A DNA stretch of 26,412 nt from an uncultured Oceanobacillus sp. GTDB lineage: Bacteria; Bacillota; Bacilli; Bacillales; Amphibacillaceae. The DNA lies in NCBI GenBank assembly GCA_938004015.1, contig CALKWU010000085.1, positions 1-26,412 on the forward strand. Reading direction: 5' to 3'. The notes beneath the pieces were generated by a model. It did no database searches. It was given only the letters and a program-made list of their open reading frames with translations, and was not told the DNA's origin. The translations under genes were made by a program, and so were the position numbers. Positions 1 to 8,240 of this stretch are shown piece by piece; position 1 is the first letter of the stretch, and each line of letters begins with the position of its first letter.

Positions 1-145
1 CAAATAAAAAGCGGGGCTGGAACAAAACTCAATGCATAATGTATAATCCGAACAAAGCTGCTCGATTGTTGTCCATACACATGCAAAGCAGTTTGTCCGG
101 ATTTCTTTTTCATTTATTTAATTTTTACAAGCTCTCTACAGTAAG
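1..145. repeat. Intergenic edge with long imperfect inverted repeat
   Basis: This stretch lies downstream of argS and runs off the left edge. An arm at 45-61 (AATCCGAACAAAGCTGC) pairs with 88-103 (GCAGTTTGTCCGGATT) with one mismatch and one bulge, leaving a 26-base loop. A T-rich run follows on the plus strand (about 102-110), so it could terminate a plus-strand gene lying left of the window. On the argS strand there is no T-tract directly after the stem. A segment at 11-26 (GCGGGGCTGGAACAAA) resembles the left end of another hairpin but its partner is not visible. Function is uncertain. Confidence 0.4.
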
Positions 146-1813
146 TTACATTTTCTTCGGAGCACTTACCCCGAGAAGTTTCAACCCATTGGCGATTGTG
201 ATGCGGACGGCTTTCATCAAAGCGATGCGGGCGTTTGTCCGATCCGGCGCATCCTCATCCAACACTTTTTCCGCATTGTAAAAACTATGGAGCAGAGATG
301 CCAATTCCAAAACATAGTTCGTCAAGCGTTGTGGTGCGTGGTGTTTCGCAGCATCGGTGACGGTTTGCGGAAATTCGCCTAATTTTTTGAGGAGGTCTTG
401 TTCTTTCTCCGTCGTCAATAGGCTTGCATCATAGTCTGCATCCACATCGAAACCTTTCTTTTCAGCCTGTTCCAACATCGTGCAAATGCGCGCGTGAGCG
501 TATTGCACATAGTAAACCGGGTTTTCATTCGACTGGGAACGGGCGAGATCCATGTCGAAATCGAGTTGGGAATCGTTGGAGCGGGCGACGAAGAAGTAAC
601 GGGTCGCATCGATTCCGACTTCTTCCATCAACTCGCGGAGGCTCACCGCTTTTCCGGTCCGTTTGCTCATCCGCACCTTTTCCCCGCCTTCGAATAGATT
701 CACCATTTGGATGATTTTAACTTCGAGTTTATCTTCGGGATACCCTAACGCTTGGATCGCCGCTTGCATCCGGGCGACATACCCATGGTGGTCGGAACCC
801 CAGACGTTGATCAGTTTATCGAAACCGCGATCCAATTTGTTTTTGTGATAAGCGATATCCGGCGTCAAATACGTATAGGTGCCGTCGCTTTTAATGATGA
901 CGCGATCTTTGTCGTCGCCGAATTCGGTCGATTTGAACCAAGTGGCACCGTCTTTTTCATAAATATAACCGCCAGCTTCGAGCTTTTGGATCGCCTCATC
1001 GATTTGCCCGTCTTTATACAACGAGCGTTCGGAAAACCAGTTGTCGAAAACGACGCCGAAATCTTTCAAGTCCCGCTCGATGTTGGCAAGCGATGCCTTC
1101 AAACTATATTCCTTCATATATTCGAAGCGTTCTTCATGGGATTTTTCCACCCATTTGTCGCCGTCTTCTTCAATGATTTTTTTGGCGATATCGATGATCG
1201 CTTGTCCGTAGTAACCGTCTTCCGGCATGTCCGCTTCATGTCCCAATTCCTGCAAATACCGGGCTTCGACGGAAAGGCCGAGATTGTCGATTTGGCTTCC
1301 CGCATCATTGATGTAATATTCCCGTTCCACTTTGAAGCCGGCCGCTTCCAACAAATTGGAAAGCACGTCGCCATATGCCGCACCCCGGGCATGGCCGAGA
1401 TGAAGGTCACCCGTCGGATTGACGGAGACGAACTCCACTTGGATGCGTTCACCCTTTCCGGCATCTGTTTTTCCATAGTCTTCATTTTGTTCGAGAATCA
1501 TCGGAATCACTTGTAGTAAAAAATCATCCTTCATGAAAAAGTTGATGAAGCCGGGACCGGCAATTTCAATTTTTTCAATTCCCGCTTCGTCTTCATCAAT
1601 TTCCGCCACGATGGCTTCAGCGATTTGCCGAGGTGCTTTTTTCGCAAGTCTTGCCAGTTGCATCGCAATATTCGCCGCAAAATCGCCATGGGCTTTATCT
1701 TTTGGTTTTTCCAACATGATTTCCGGAAAGTCTTCCCCGACTAAACCAGTTTTTACGATGGCATCGGAAATGACTTGTTTCAATTTCTGTTCCGTTTGTT
1801 CCAATACGCTCAT
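146..1813 (-). CDS. argS: Arginine--tRNA ligase
   Basis: A 555-residue class I aminoacyl-tRNA synthetase that charges tRNA-Arg with arginine in the cytoplasm. An N-terminal Arg-specific additional domain (about 1-115) precedes the Rossmann catalytic core. The HIGH signature appears as HLGH at 138-141 after VNPTGDL, and the KMSKS loop appears in the form usual for bacterial ArgRS, as MSKR at 382-385. The C-terminal third (about 420-555) fits the DALR anticodon-binding domain and ends in a basic PKKM. Length is normal for the family. The ATG start has AGGAGG 7 bases upstream inside the end of ywiB. Start and ywiB stop overlap by 4 bases (ATGA), so translation is probably coupled to ywiB, the first gene of the operon. 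Confidence 0.98.
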   Translation of the reverse strand: MSVLEQTEQKLKQVISDAIVKTGLVGEDFPEIMLEKPKDKAHGDFAANIAMQLARLAKKAPRQIAEAIVAEIDEDEAGIEKIEIAGPGFINFFMKDDFLLQVIPMILEQNEDYGKTDAGKGERIQVEFVSVNPTGDLHLGHARGAAYGDVLSNLLEAAGFKVEREYYINDAGSQIDNLGLSVEARYLQELGHEADMPEDGYYGQAIIDIAKKIIEEDGDKWVEKSHEERFEYMKEYSLKASLANIERDLKDFGVVFDNWFSERSLYKDGQIDEAIQKLEAGGYIYEKDGATWFKSTEFGDDKDRVIIKSDGTYTYLTPDIAYHKNKLDRGFDKLINVWGSDHHGYVARMQAAIQALGYPEDKLEVKIIQMVNLFEGGEKVRMSKRTGKAVSLRELMEEVGIDATRYFFVARSNDSQLDFDMDLARSQSNENPVYYVQYAHARICTMLEQAEKKGFDVDADYDASLLTTEKEQDLLKKLGEFPQTVTDAAKHHAPQRLTNYVLELASLLHSFYNAEKVLDEDAPDRTNARIALMKAVRITIANGLKLLGVSAPKKM

Positions 1814-2250
1814 TCACAGTCCTCCTCTATAAATTGTAACTCCAATATATGATTGCGTGCGGATTGTCCGTTCAATCTCACCGTATAGTCGATCGCCAAG
1901 CGGGCGAGTCCTTTTGACGGCGGATAGTATACGATTTGTTTTGTGTAAGTCTCCATATGGATATGACCGTGGGGATGTTGGTAGACGGTTTCCGTCTTTT
2001 GTCCGAGACGGAATTGTTGATGCATCGATACGGCGCCGCTCCGTTTGATGGAAATTTTCTCGGTTTGGATCGTGACGAGGGTCGAAACTTCCGCATCATC
2101 TTCCAATTTTTCCGTGAAATGCAAGACATCCAATCCTTTTTTGTTGAAAAAGAAGCCGATCGCTTCCAGCTGATTTTCTTCCCGTTCCTGGCCATCCTGA
2201 ATCGTCGTTTTCAATTGGATGGTCACACGTTTTTTTGGCTCACTCATCAT
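1810..2250 (-). CDS. ywiB: DUF1934 family beta-barrel protein (YwiB)
   Basis: A 146-residue cytoplasmic protein matching the YwiB/DUF1934 family that sits directly before argS in many Bacillaceae. Its biochemical role is unknown. The family has a small lipocalin-like beta-barrel fold, and the alternating hydrophobic/polar strands here (for example VTIQLKTTIQD and ETYTKQIVYYP) fit that. The frame is open to a TTG at 2268, but the run AAGGAAAGG (2255-2264) is a ribosome binding site for the tandem ATG codons at 2250 and 2247, so I start at 2250; 2247 is equally possible. It is first in a two-gene operon with argS, with a sigma-A-type promoter just upstream. Confidence 0.85.
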   Translation of the reverse strand: MMSEPKKRVTIQLKTTIQDGQEREENQLEAIGFFFNKKGLDVLHFTEKLEDDAEVSTLVTIQTEKISIKRSGAVSMHQQFRLGQKTETVYQHPHGHIHMETYTKQIVYYPPSKGLARLAIDYTVRLNGQSARNHILELQFIEEDCE

Positions 2251-2278
2251 ATCGCCTTTCCTTTTCAATAATGTCCTT

Positions 2279-2308
2279 ATTATATCGGTAAAAGGGCATC
2301 ATTATCAA
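2279..2308 (-). promoter_or_regulatory. Predicted sigma-A promoter of ywiB-argS
   Basis: On the minus strand, -35 TTGATA (2303-2308) and -10 TATAAT (2279-2284) are separated by 18 bases, about 30 bases before the ywiB start. The rest of the divergent region, 2309-2447, holds no further gene. The promoter of the plus-strand penicillin-binding protein must lie there, but I see no strong consensus match. Confidence 0.65.
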
Positions 2309-2447
2309 TAAAAATATGTCTTTCTGCTGATGCGATGCAAAATCAATGTTTCCGTTTCCATAAAACGACAACTTCCCCAATCCGGTTTAATTTTCGACAA
2401 ATTTTCCCATACTGGAGAAAAAGCCAGGAATCAGGGAGCTGGGTACA

Positions 2448-4478
2448 GTGGACAAGCGGAACAAGCGAATCGTGCGGAAAGGGGTGCAAATTTTCGTCTT
2501 TTTGATGGGAGCGGTGATGGTCGCTTTCATTGGATTGTTCGGCATCTGCTTTTTGCTTGGCCCTCCGCCGATGATGACGGAACAAAACACGATTCTATAC
2601 AGTAAAGAGGAAGAGATCATCGGCGTGGAAAACGGCGTGGAGCAACGTTATTGGACGGAACTTGAAGATATTTCGGATAAAGTCGTCACTACCACCTTAC
2701 TTGTGGAAGATCGGAATTTTTTCGACCATCAAGGTTTCGACTTCAAACGGATCGGTGGTGCGATGTTGCAAAATATCCGCACCCTTTCGTTATCGGAAGG
2801 AGCGAGCACGATTTCCCAACAATTGGCACGGAATTTGTATTTGAATCACGAAAAAACATGGATGCGGAAATTGAAGGAAGCATTTTACACGATCAGGCTG
2901 GAAATGCATTATACGAAAGAAGAGATTTTGGAAGGGTATTTGAACACGATATATTATGGCCATGGAGCATACGGAATCGAGGCGGCCAGCCAACATTTTT
3001 TCGGCAAATCGCAAAGCGAACTTTCCTACGCGGAAGCGGCGATGCTCGTCGGTATACCGAAAGGACCGAGTTATTTTTCACCGTTCCACAACGAAGAAAA
3101 CGCCAATGAACGGCAAAACCTCATTCTCCAAATTCTCAGGCAGGAACAGGCAATCGACGAGGCGACATACCAGACGGCCATTCGGGAAACATTGGCATAT
3201 CGCAGCGATACCGACAAGGAGGATGAGCTTTTTGCTGGGCATTTTTTGAATATGGCGGTGAAAGAAGCTGCGATGATCCTCAACGTGCCGGAACAGCAAA
3301 TCCGCTCGGGCGGCTACAAATTGTACACGACGCTCGATGAACAGTTGCAGGAAGAAACGGAGACGATCATTGGGGATGTGCTGCCTGATACGACGGAACT
3401 GGAGGCGGCGGTCGTTTCTTTGGACGTACATACGGGTGCCGTGCTTGCCCTTGTCGGTGGAAGAAATTATCAGGAAAGTGAATTCAATCGGGCGATACAA
3501 GCAGAACGGATGCCGGGGTCGAGTTTCAAGCCGTTTTTGTACTATGCAGCCCTCGAGCACGGGTATACCCCTTTGACGAAACTGATGAGCAAGCCGACGA
3601 CATTCACGTTGGATGATGGCGATGTGTATGAACCGACGAATTTCAACAACTATTACGCTTATGAACCGATCACCTTGGCGCAAGCAATCGCTCTGTCGGA
3701 CAATGTCTATGCAGTAAGGACGCATTTGTATTTAGGTGTCGAGCGGTTGACGAAAACAGCGGAAACATTTGGTTTTGAAGGGCATTTGCCTCCCGTCCCT
3801 TCCCTTGCTTTAGGAAGCGCCACGGTCACGTTGGATGAATTGGCGGTCGCTTACAGTATGCTGGCGAATGGCGGAAAAGAACTGGAATATTACACGATTG
3901 AAAAAATTGTCGATCAAAGCGGACGGGTCGTGTACACGAAGCCGTCCGACCGCAAACGGCAAGTTTTGGATGAACGGGTGAGTTTCATTTTGACCCATTT
4001 GTTGAGCGGCGTTTTCGACCGGAAACTCGACGGATACATGCCGGTCACCGGGAGCACGATTTCCGACAGGTTATCGAGAATTTATGCGGGAAAATCCGGT
4101 ACGACGAAAGCGGATCATTGGATGGTAGGCTACAGTCCATCGATTGCGGTTGCCGTTTGGACAGGTTATGACGACCACCGGACGATTGAAACAGTCACCG
4201 AATCGACGTATGCGAAGGAAATTTGGGCAGACGTCATGGAAGCAGCCCATCGGGGCATGCCGCAAGAAAACTTTCCGATACCCGATGGCGTCGTCGGTGT
4301 TCCCGTCGATGTGGAAACCGGCTTACGGGCGACCCCTTTTTGCGGGGAAAACAGGATGATGTATTTCTTGAAAGGCACGGAGCCGATCGATTATTGCGAC
4401 CCGCAAACAGATCCCGTCCCTGCCGATGAAGAAGATGATGGGATATTTAAAAAGTGGTTCAAATTGTTTTTCGGTTGA
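2448..4478 (+). CDS. pbpG: Class A penicillin-binding protein (PBP1A-type)
   Basis: A bifunctional peptidoglycan synthase of 676 residues, anchored by one N-terminal membrane segment (about 14-37) with the enzyme domains outside the membrane. The glycosyltransferase family 51 domain (about 55-235) shows the catalytic EDRNFFDHQG (E87), GASTISQQLARN (118-129) and EGYLNTIYYG (162-171) motifs. The transpeptidase domain carries S358-S-F-K361, the S417-D-N triad and K549-S-G-T, a serine-for-threonine variant of the usual KTG. GTG is chosen as start, with GGGAG 9 bases upstream. Position beside ywhD matches B. subtilis pbpG (ywhE), one of the spore-associated class A PBPs; the symbol rests on that synteny. 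It converges on ywhD through a shared terminator. Confidence 0.92.
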   Translation: MDKRNKRIVRKGVQIFVFLMGAVMVAFIGLFGICFLLGPPPMMTEQNTILYSKEEEIIGVENGVEQRYWTELEDISDKVVTTTLLVEDRNFFDHQGFDFKRIGGAMLQNIRTLSLSEGASTISQQLARNLYLNHEKTWMRKLKEAFYTIRLEMHYTKEEILEGYLNTIYYGHGAYGIEAASQHFFGKSQSELSYAEAAMLVGIPKGPSYFSPFHNEENANERQNLILQILRQEQAIDEATYQTAIRETLAYRSDTDKEDELFAGHFLNMAVKEAAMILNVPEQQIRSGGYKLYTTLDEQLQEETETIIGDVLPDTTELEAAVVSLDVHTGAVLALVGGRNYQESEFNRAIQAERMPGSSFKPFLYYAALEHGYTPLTKLMSKPTTFTLDDGDVYEPTNFNNYYAYEPITLAQAIALSDNVYAVRTHLYLGVERLTKTAETFGFEGHLPPVPSLALGSATVTLDELAVAYSMLANGGKELEYYTIEKIVDQSGRVVYTKPSDRKRQVLDERVSFILTHLLSGVFDRKLDGYMPVTGSTISDRLSRIYAGKSGTTKADHWMVGYSPSIAVAVWTGYDDHRTIETVTESTYAKEIWADVMEAAHRGMPQENFPIPDGVVGVPVDVETGLRATPFCGENRMMYFLKGTEPIDYCDPQTDPVPADEEDDGIFKKWFKLFFG

Positions 4479-4508
4479 ATGTGGTGGAAATTTTCGAAGG
4501 TCCAATCT

Positions 4509-4533
4509 GCTTCCGGTTGAACGGAAGCTTTTC
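4509..4533 (+). terminator. Short hairpin after pbpG
   Basis: GCTTCCG (4509-4515) pairs with CGGAAGC (4522-4528) around a 6-base loop and is followed by TTTTC. The stem is short, so this may be a weak first terminator for pbpG ahead of the stronger bidirectional one. Confidence 0.4.
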
Positions 4534-4534
4534 A

Positions 4535-4584
4535 GACAAAAAGCGACCAACGAATACCGTTCTATCCGTTGGTCGCTTTTTGTC
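4535..4584. terminator. Bidirectional terminator between pbpG and ywhD
   Basis: A perfect 18-bp inverted repeat, GACAAAAAGCGACCAACG at 4535-4552 and its complement at 4567-4584, with a 14-base loop. The outer part of the stem is A-rich on one side and T-rich on the other, so it can stop transcription from both the plus-strand pbpG and the minus-strand ywfO-ywgA-ywhD operon. Confidence 0.9.
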
Positions 4585-4680
4585 CTAGTAATCTGTCCAT
4601 GTAACTTCATTTTACAAATTTCCAGAATAAAGTACAACTTTTTTCAATTCATTTCCCGATTCGTCACAAATTGTTCAATT

Positions 4681-5181
4681 TTAGACGTCAAGCGCCTTTT
4701 TCAACTCATCGGATGAATTGTTCCACAAGTCTTCATCGTGGTTTTTCAAAAAGTCACGCAATAATCGTTTGGAATGGTCATCCATATGATCGACGACGAT
4801 TTGCCCTTTCAATGATTGCTCCATATGTTTCACATGTTCCGGCATCGATTTGTAACCCCGTTTGATGGAGCGGTCGACACGGATTTCGCTGCCGGCGACG
4901 CCTGCATAATACGGGCCGTTTTCATTGCGATCCAAATTCACCCACACAATCCAGTAAAGTTTTCCGTTCGGAACTTCTTCTTTATGCGGAATCCATTTCA
5001 CCCGGCGTTCCACTTTACTGCGGGCATGCATCGCTTGCATATCGATGTATGCTTCATTTTCATTCGGGTCGACGATGACGGAGGACATGTTTTCCAAACT
5101 GATGACTCCGGCGCCGAAACCTCCATGCCCATCGGTCGCATCATCTTTTATAATCGTAAATTGGTTTTTCTTATCGGCCAT
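4681..5181 (-). CDS. ywhD: YwhD family protein
   Basis: A 166-residue soluble protein that I recognise as the YwhD family, a conserved Bacillales protein of unknown function. It has no signal peptide or membrane segment. It begins MADKKNQFTIIKDD and contains a glycine-rich GHGGFGAG (19-26), a central basic stretch ending in the Trp-rich GKLYWIVWVNLDRN, and an acidic/basic helical C-terminus. The ATG start has AAGGGG upstream. It is last in the ywfO-ywgA-ywhD operon, starting 42 bases after the ywgA stop, and is followed by the bidirectional terminator. No catalytic motif is recognisable. Confidence 0.88.
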   Translation of the reverse strand: MADKKNQFTIIKDDATDGHGGFGAGVISLENMSSVIVDPNENEAYIDMQAMHARSKVERRVKWIPHKEEVPNGKLYWIVWVNLDRNENGPYYAGVAGSEIRVDRSIKRGYKSMPEHVKHMEQSLKGQIVVDHMDDHSKRLLRDFLKNHDEDLWNNSSDELKKALDV

Positions 5182-5223
5182 GTGAAATACCCCTTTCTTT
5201 GATTTGTTCTCCTACTGACCATT

Positions 5224-5721
5224 TTAATGGGTGCGGATTTCCTGGATGAAACGATATGCTTCATCGATCTCTTCGCTCGTGAAGTTTTGTTTCGGTTTCA
5301 TCTGATGAAGCTTTTCAATTTGTTCCGCTTGAGGCAAATCCTCAAAATACAGGAGTGTCGACACAAGTTCCAGAAAACGGGAACTTTTCGATTGGAGCAT
5401 CTCCACTTTTTTGCGGATATCCGGCATGTCAAAAGAGAGTTGTTCCAAAAATTTTTCCCCAGCTTCGGTGATTTGGTAATGGTACTGGAAATAACGGGAT
5501 TTGTCTTCGCGTTTTTCTTCAAGAAACCCGAGATTGCAAAGTTCTTCCACTCGTAAGGTGAGCTCCTCGGAATACGGGCCGTAAAAATGGAATTCATATT
5601 TTTCCTCGAATGGAACGTTGGATTTTTTCAATATATAGATCATTTTTTGCAGTTTTTTCCTGCCGGTCACTTCTTTGGCGATTCGAAAAAAATGAATCAG
5701 TTTTCCGTGGTTAATCAACAT
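5224..5721 (-). CDS. ywgA: YwgA family protein
   Basis: A 165-residue soluble protein of the YwgA family, conserved in Bacillales without an assigned activity. Its layout resembles winged-helix/antitoxin-like proteins: a basic helical N-terminus (KVLKK-like runs around KKLQKMIYILKK), the FHFYGPYSEEL motif, and a YQITEAGEKFLEQL segment typical of winged-helix transcription regulators. DNA binding is inference only. The frame opens at an ATG at 5742, but AGGGAG about 9 bases before the ATG at 5721 favours MLINHGKL as the N-terminus. The start lies 11 bases inside the end of ywfO, so the two are probably translationally coupled. Confidence 0.82.
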   Translation of the reverse strand: MLINHGKLIHFFRIAKEVTGRKKLQKMIYILKKSNVPFEEKYEFHFYGPYSEELTLRVEELCNLGFLEEKREDKSRYFQYHYQITEAGEKFLEQLSFDMPDIRKKVEMLQSKSSRFLELVSTLLYFEDLPQAEQIEKLHQMKPKQNFTSEEIDEAYRFIQEIRTH

Positions 5722-7063
5722 ATATGCTCTCTCCCTGCCCATAAAGAATTTCCATAATCTGTCGTTTAATCCGGTTGTCGGTCAAGGCTTTCAATTTATC
5801 CAATGGAAAATACAACTTATGATCGGTCCGTCTTTTTCCGGAAATCGCTTCAACGATGTCGGATTCACGGGATAATTCCTTCAAGCTTCCATCCGGCATG
5901 AGCAAGTGGATCGGAAGGCGTTCTTCCTCTTCCCCCGGCCGGTAAAAATCATAAGGAAGATCTGACGACGAGTCGACTTCCAAATAATATTTCGGATCGA
6001 TCCCTGCTTCTTTAAACAATTCCGTCAACTCGACCAAATCCCTGTATTGGGAATTCGGGTTGAATTCGACATATTTGAACAGTCTCCGATTCATGAATCG
6101 TTCGCAGAGATCGCGTAAAACCTCGTCATCTTCCTCTTGCCAAAGCTGGAAATAATATTGGACAATCGATTCATCAAGTTTCAAATAATCTTCAAGTGAC
6201 ACCTTTCCTTCAAAAAGTGAAATGAAATGGGTCGGCTCCAACTTGAATTTGTATCGTTGTTCTTGGTACAAATGCTTTGCTCTCAGGAAAATTTTTGATA
6301 AAATCACTTCGGCACTGCGTGTGACGGGATGGAAGTACACTTGCCAATACATTTGGTAACGGCTCATGATATAGTCTTCTACCGCATGCATCCCGGTCGA
6401 TTTGATGACGACTTGGTCTTCCATCGGGCGCATGACGCGGAGGATCCTTTCCATATCAAAATGACCGTAACTGACACCTGTGTAAAATGCATCCCGTTGC
6501 AGATAATCCATCCGATCAGCATCGATTTGACTGGAAATGAGGCTTACGACGAGCTTGTCTTCATACGTTTTTGCAATGACATCCGCCACTTTCCGAGCAA
6601 ATCCCGGCTCGACTTTCTCAAGGATTCTGTTCACCTTTGTGTCGCCGACGATGATTTGCTGGGTGAAAAATTCATGATCGAGTTTGAATACCTTTTCAAA
6701 GGAATGGGAAAACGGGCCGTGTCCCAAATCATGCAGCAAAGCGGCGCAAAGGCAAAGCAAACGCTCCTCATTATCCCACTCTGGACGTTCTTTGAAATTT
6801 TCAATGATGCGGCGGACGATTTCATAGACGCCAAGGGAATGGTTGAAACGGCTATGTTCCGCACCATGGAACGTGAGATTCGTCGTCCCCAGCTGCTTGA
6901 TGCGCCGCAACCGCTGGAATTCCGGCGTTGCGATCAAATCCCAGATGACCCGATCCCGTACGTGCACATAACGATGGACAGGGTCTTTGAAAACTTTTTC
7001 CTCTGACAATTGCTCATATTTGTAAGCCAACTTTTCCACCCGTTTCTTTCGGTCATTATTCAT
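5711..7063 (-). CDS. ywfO: HD-domain phosphohydrolase (YwfO, dNTPase-like)
   Basis: A 450-residue metal-dependent phosphohydrolase of the HD superfamily, in the branch with dGTP triphosphohydrolase-like enzymes; it probably cleaves (deoxy)nucleoside triphosphates in the cytoplasm. The metal-binding set is visible: H75 in SRFNHSLG, H111-D112 in ALLHDLGHGPFSH, and D181 in QIDADRMDYLQRD. The conserved N-terminal EEKVFKDPVHRYVHV matches YwfO proteins. Start choice is uncertain. The ATG at 7063 has no ribosome binding site and sits about 7 bases after a -10-like box, whereas a TTG at codon 12 (7030) follows GGTGG with 5-base spacing and would give an N-terminus close to EEKVFKDP. It is first in the ywfO-ywgA-ywhD operon. 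Confidence 0.9.
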   Translation of the reverse strand: MNNDRKKRVEKLAYKYEQLSEEKVFKDPVHRYVHVRDRVIWDLIATPEFQRLRRIKQLGTTNLTFHGAEHSRFNHSLGVYEIVRRIIENFKERPEWDNEERLLCLCAALLHDLGHGPFSHSFEKVFKLDHEFFTQQIIVGDTKVNRILEKVEPGFARKVADVIAKTYEDKLVVSLISSQIDADRMDYLQRDAFYTGVSYGHFDMERILRVMRPMEDQVVIKSTGMHAVEDYIMSRYQMYWQVYFHPVTRSAEVILSKIFLRAKHLYQEQRYKFKLEPTHFISLFEGKVSLEDYLKLDESIVQYYFQLWQEEDDEVLRDLCERFMNRRLFKYVEFNPNSQYRDLVELTELFKEAGIDPKYYLEVDSSSDLPYDFYRPGEEEERLPIHLLMPDGSLKELSRESDIVEAISGKRRTDHKLYFPLDKLKALTDNRIKRQIMEILYGQGESIYVD

Positions 7064-7070
7064 ATATTAT

Positions 7071-7100
7071 ATAATAGAATCGGTAACTAAAAAAGGACAA
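7071..7100 (-). promoter_or_regulatory. Predicted ywfO promoter in the divergent AT-rich region
   Basis: On the minus strand, -35 TTGTCC (7095-7100) and -10 TATTAT (7071-7076) are 18 bases apart. The overlapping AT-rich palindrome also gives a plus-strand TATAAT at 7070-7075 that may serve lipL, although its -35 is poor. Transcripts from the minus-strand promoter would begin at or next to the ATG at 7063. Confidence 0.5.
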
Positions 7101-7110
7101 GGAGTAAAAC

Positions 7111-7953
7111 ATGAAAAAATGGGATGACATCATCCGTCATGATACGTTCCGTTATATCGATCATACGGATATTCATAGTTTCGAAAATAAACCTTATACG
7201 GCCCTCACTTCTTTTGCGGTCGATGATGCGATTGCGACGGCGGTGAGCGAGGGTGGTTCCCCGCCGGTTTTCCGTTTATGGCGCCATTCGGAAACGATTG
7301 TTCTAGGGATACCGGACGGGAGACTGCCTTTTATCGATGAGGGGGTCGCCTATTTGCGGGAACTCGGGTACCGGGTGATCATCCGGAATTCCGGGGGGCT
7401 TGCGGTAGCACTGGATGAAGATGTGCTCAATTTGTCACTGGTCATTCCCGGCGTGAAACACATTTCCATCCATGACTCTTATGAGGCGATGGTGAGCTTT
7501 GTGCAGCATATGTTCCACGATTTGACATCCGGGATCGAAGCTTATGAAATCGGCGGTTCCTATTGTCCCGGCGATTATGATTTAAGCATCGGCGGGAGGA
7601 AATTCGCCGGCATTTCCCAGCGGAGGATCAAAGATGCGGCGGCAATCCAAATTTATTTGGACGTACGTGGAGATAGTGTGAGGCGGGCCGAACACATTCG
7701 GGAGTTTTACCGGTTGAGCAAAAAAGATGAACCGACTTCTTTCACTTATCCGGAAGTCGTGCCGGAAGTGATGGGTTCCCTAGCGGATTTATTGGATGTT
7801 CCGCTCACCGTTGAGGATGTGAAACAACGGGTGTACCGCACGTTGGAAGACTTGAGCGAAGAAATCATCGTGAGGGATTTTTCCGATTTGGAAAAGGAGA
7901 CGTTTGAAAAGCGTTATCGACAAATGTTGAAGCGGAACGAGAGGATTCAGTAG
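7111..7953 (+). CDS. lipL: Octanoyl-[GcvH]:protein N-octanoyltransferase
   Basis: A 280-residue cytoplasmic amidotransferase of the BPL/LplA/LipB fold. In Bacillus, LipL moves the octanoyl group from the glycine-cleavage H protein to the E2 subunits of 2-oxoacid dehydrogenases before sulphur insertion by LipA. The sequence shows RNSGGLAV (92-99), the substrate-pocket motif of the family, the nucleophile C152 in GGSYCPGDYDLSI (the B. subtilis enzyme uses a cysteine at nearly the same position), and the lysine of GGRKFAG at 164. AAGGAG lies 6 bases before the ATG. It is monocistronic and divergent from ywfO. The neighbouring pta also serves acyl metabolism, but the two genes converge and are not an operon. 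Confidence 0.93.
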   Translation: MKKWDDIIRHDTFRYIDHTDIHSFENKPYTALTSFAVDDAIATAVSEGGSPPVFRLWRHSETIVLGIPDGRLPFIDEGVAYLRELGYRVIIRNSGGLAVALDEDVLNLSLVIPGVKHISIHDSYEAMVSFVQHMFHDLTSGIEAYEIGGSYCPGDYDLSIGGRKFAGISQRRIKDAAAIQIYLDVRGDSVRRAEHIREFYRLSKKDEPTSFTYPEVVPEVMGSLADLLDVPLTVEDVKQRVYRTLEDLSEEIIVRDFSDLEKETFEKRYRQMLKRNERIQ

Positions 7954-8146
7954 TTTGGTTTTTTGAGTCGTGGACATCGGGAACAGTGCGGGTAAAACTT
8001 TGTGATGCGTTAGTTGACGGTTATTTGCACCCGTGTGCGAGGGGATAATGGAGAGTGCGTTTTGCCTTGACCGACGAGCACCGCTAATCACACGGCAACC
8101 AAGCACACCCGCCCTAATCTAAAAAACGCTTTCACCCAGCAAAACA
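7954..8146. other. Intergenic stretch between lipL and the pta terminator
   Basis: There is no gene with a ribosome binding site in either strand. The sequence has scattered short complementary words (for example GCGGGT and ACCCG on the plus strand) but no hairpin followed by a T-run. I see no clear terminator for lipL other than the large structure at 8147-8223. Confidence 0.5.
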
Positions 8147-8223
8147 AAACCGCATGGGATTCTGTGGCGGCTCCCCGGAAATCAATTTTCGGGAAGCCTG
8201 CTGATAGGATTTCCATGCGGTTT
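8147..8223. terminator. Nested hairpin downstream of pta and lipL
   Basis: An 11-bp outer stem, AAACCGCATGG (8147-8157) with CCATGCGGTTT (8213-8223), encloses a second long stem of about 13 pairs built from the GGCTCCCCGGAAAT region (8169-8182) and ATTTTCGGGAAGCC (8185-8198). Unpaired segments of 11 and 14 bases separate the two stems. The pta strand continues TTTTGTTTTG after the outer stem, so it should act as terminator for pta. The extra inner stem is unusual. Confidence 0.75.
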
Positions 8224-8240
8224 CGTTTATTTTCATATGA

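Noticed and set aside
752..1516. 254-codon plus-strand frame opposite argS
   Set aside because: It is antisense to the catalytic core of argS and has no recognisable domain or start signal.
2294..2312. Fur-like half site in the ywiB promoter (GATAATGAT on the minus strand)
   Set aside because: The second half of the box is absent, and the match comes from the -35 region.
2330..2605. 91-codon plus-strand frame overlapping the pbpG start
   Set aside because: It overlaps the signal-anchor coding region in another frame and has no start signal.
6329..7006. 225-codon plus-strand frame opposite ywfO
   Set aside because: It is antisense to the HD domain and has no ribosome binding site.
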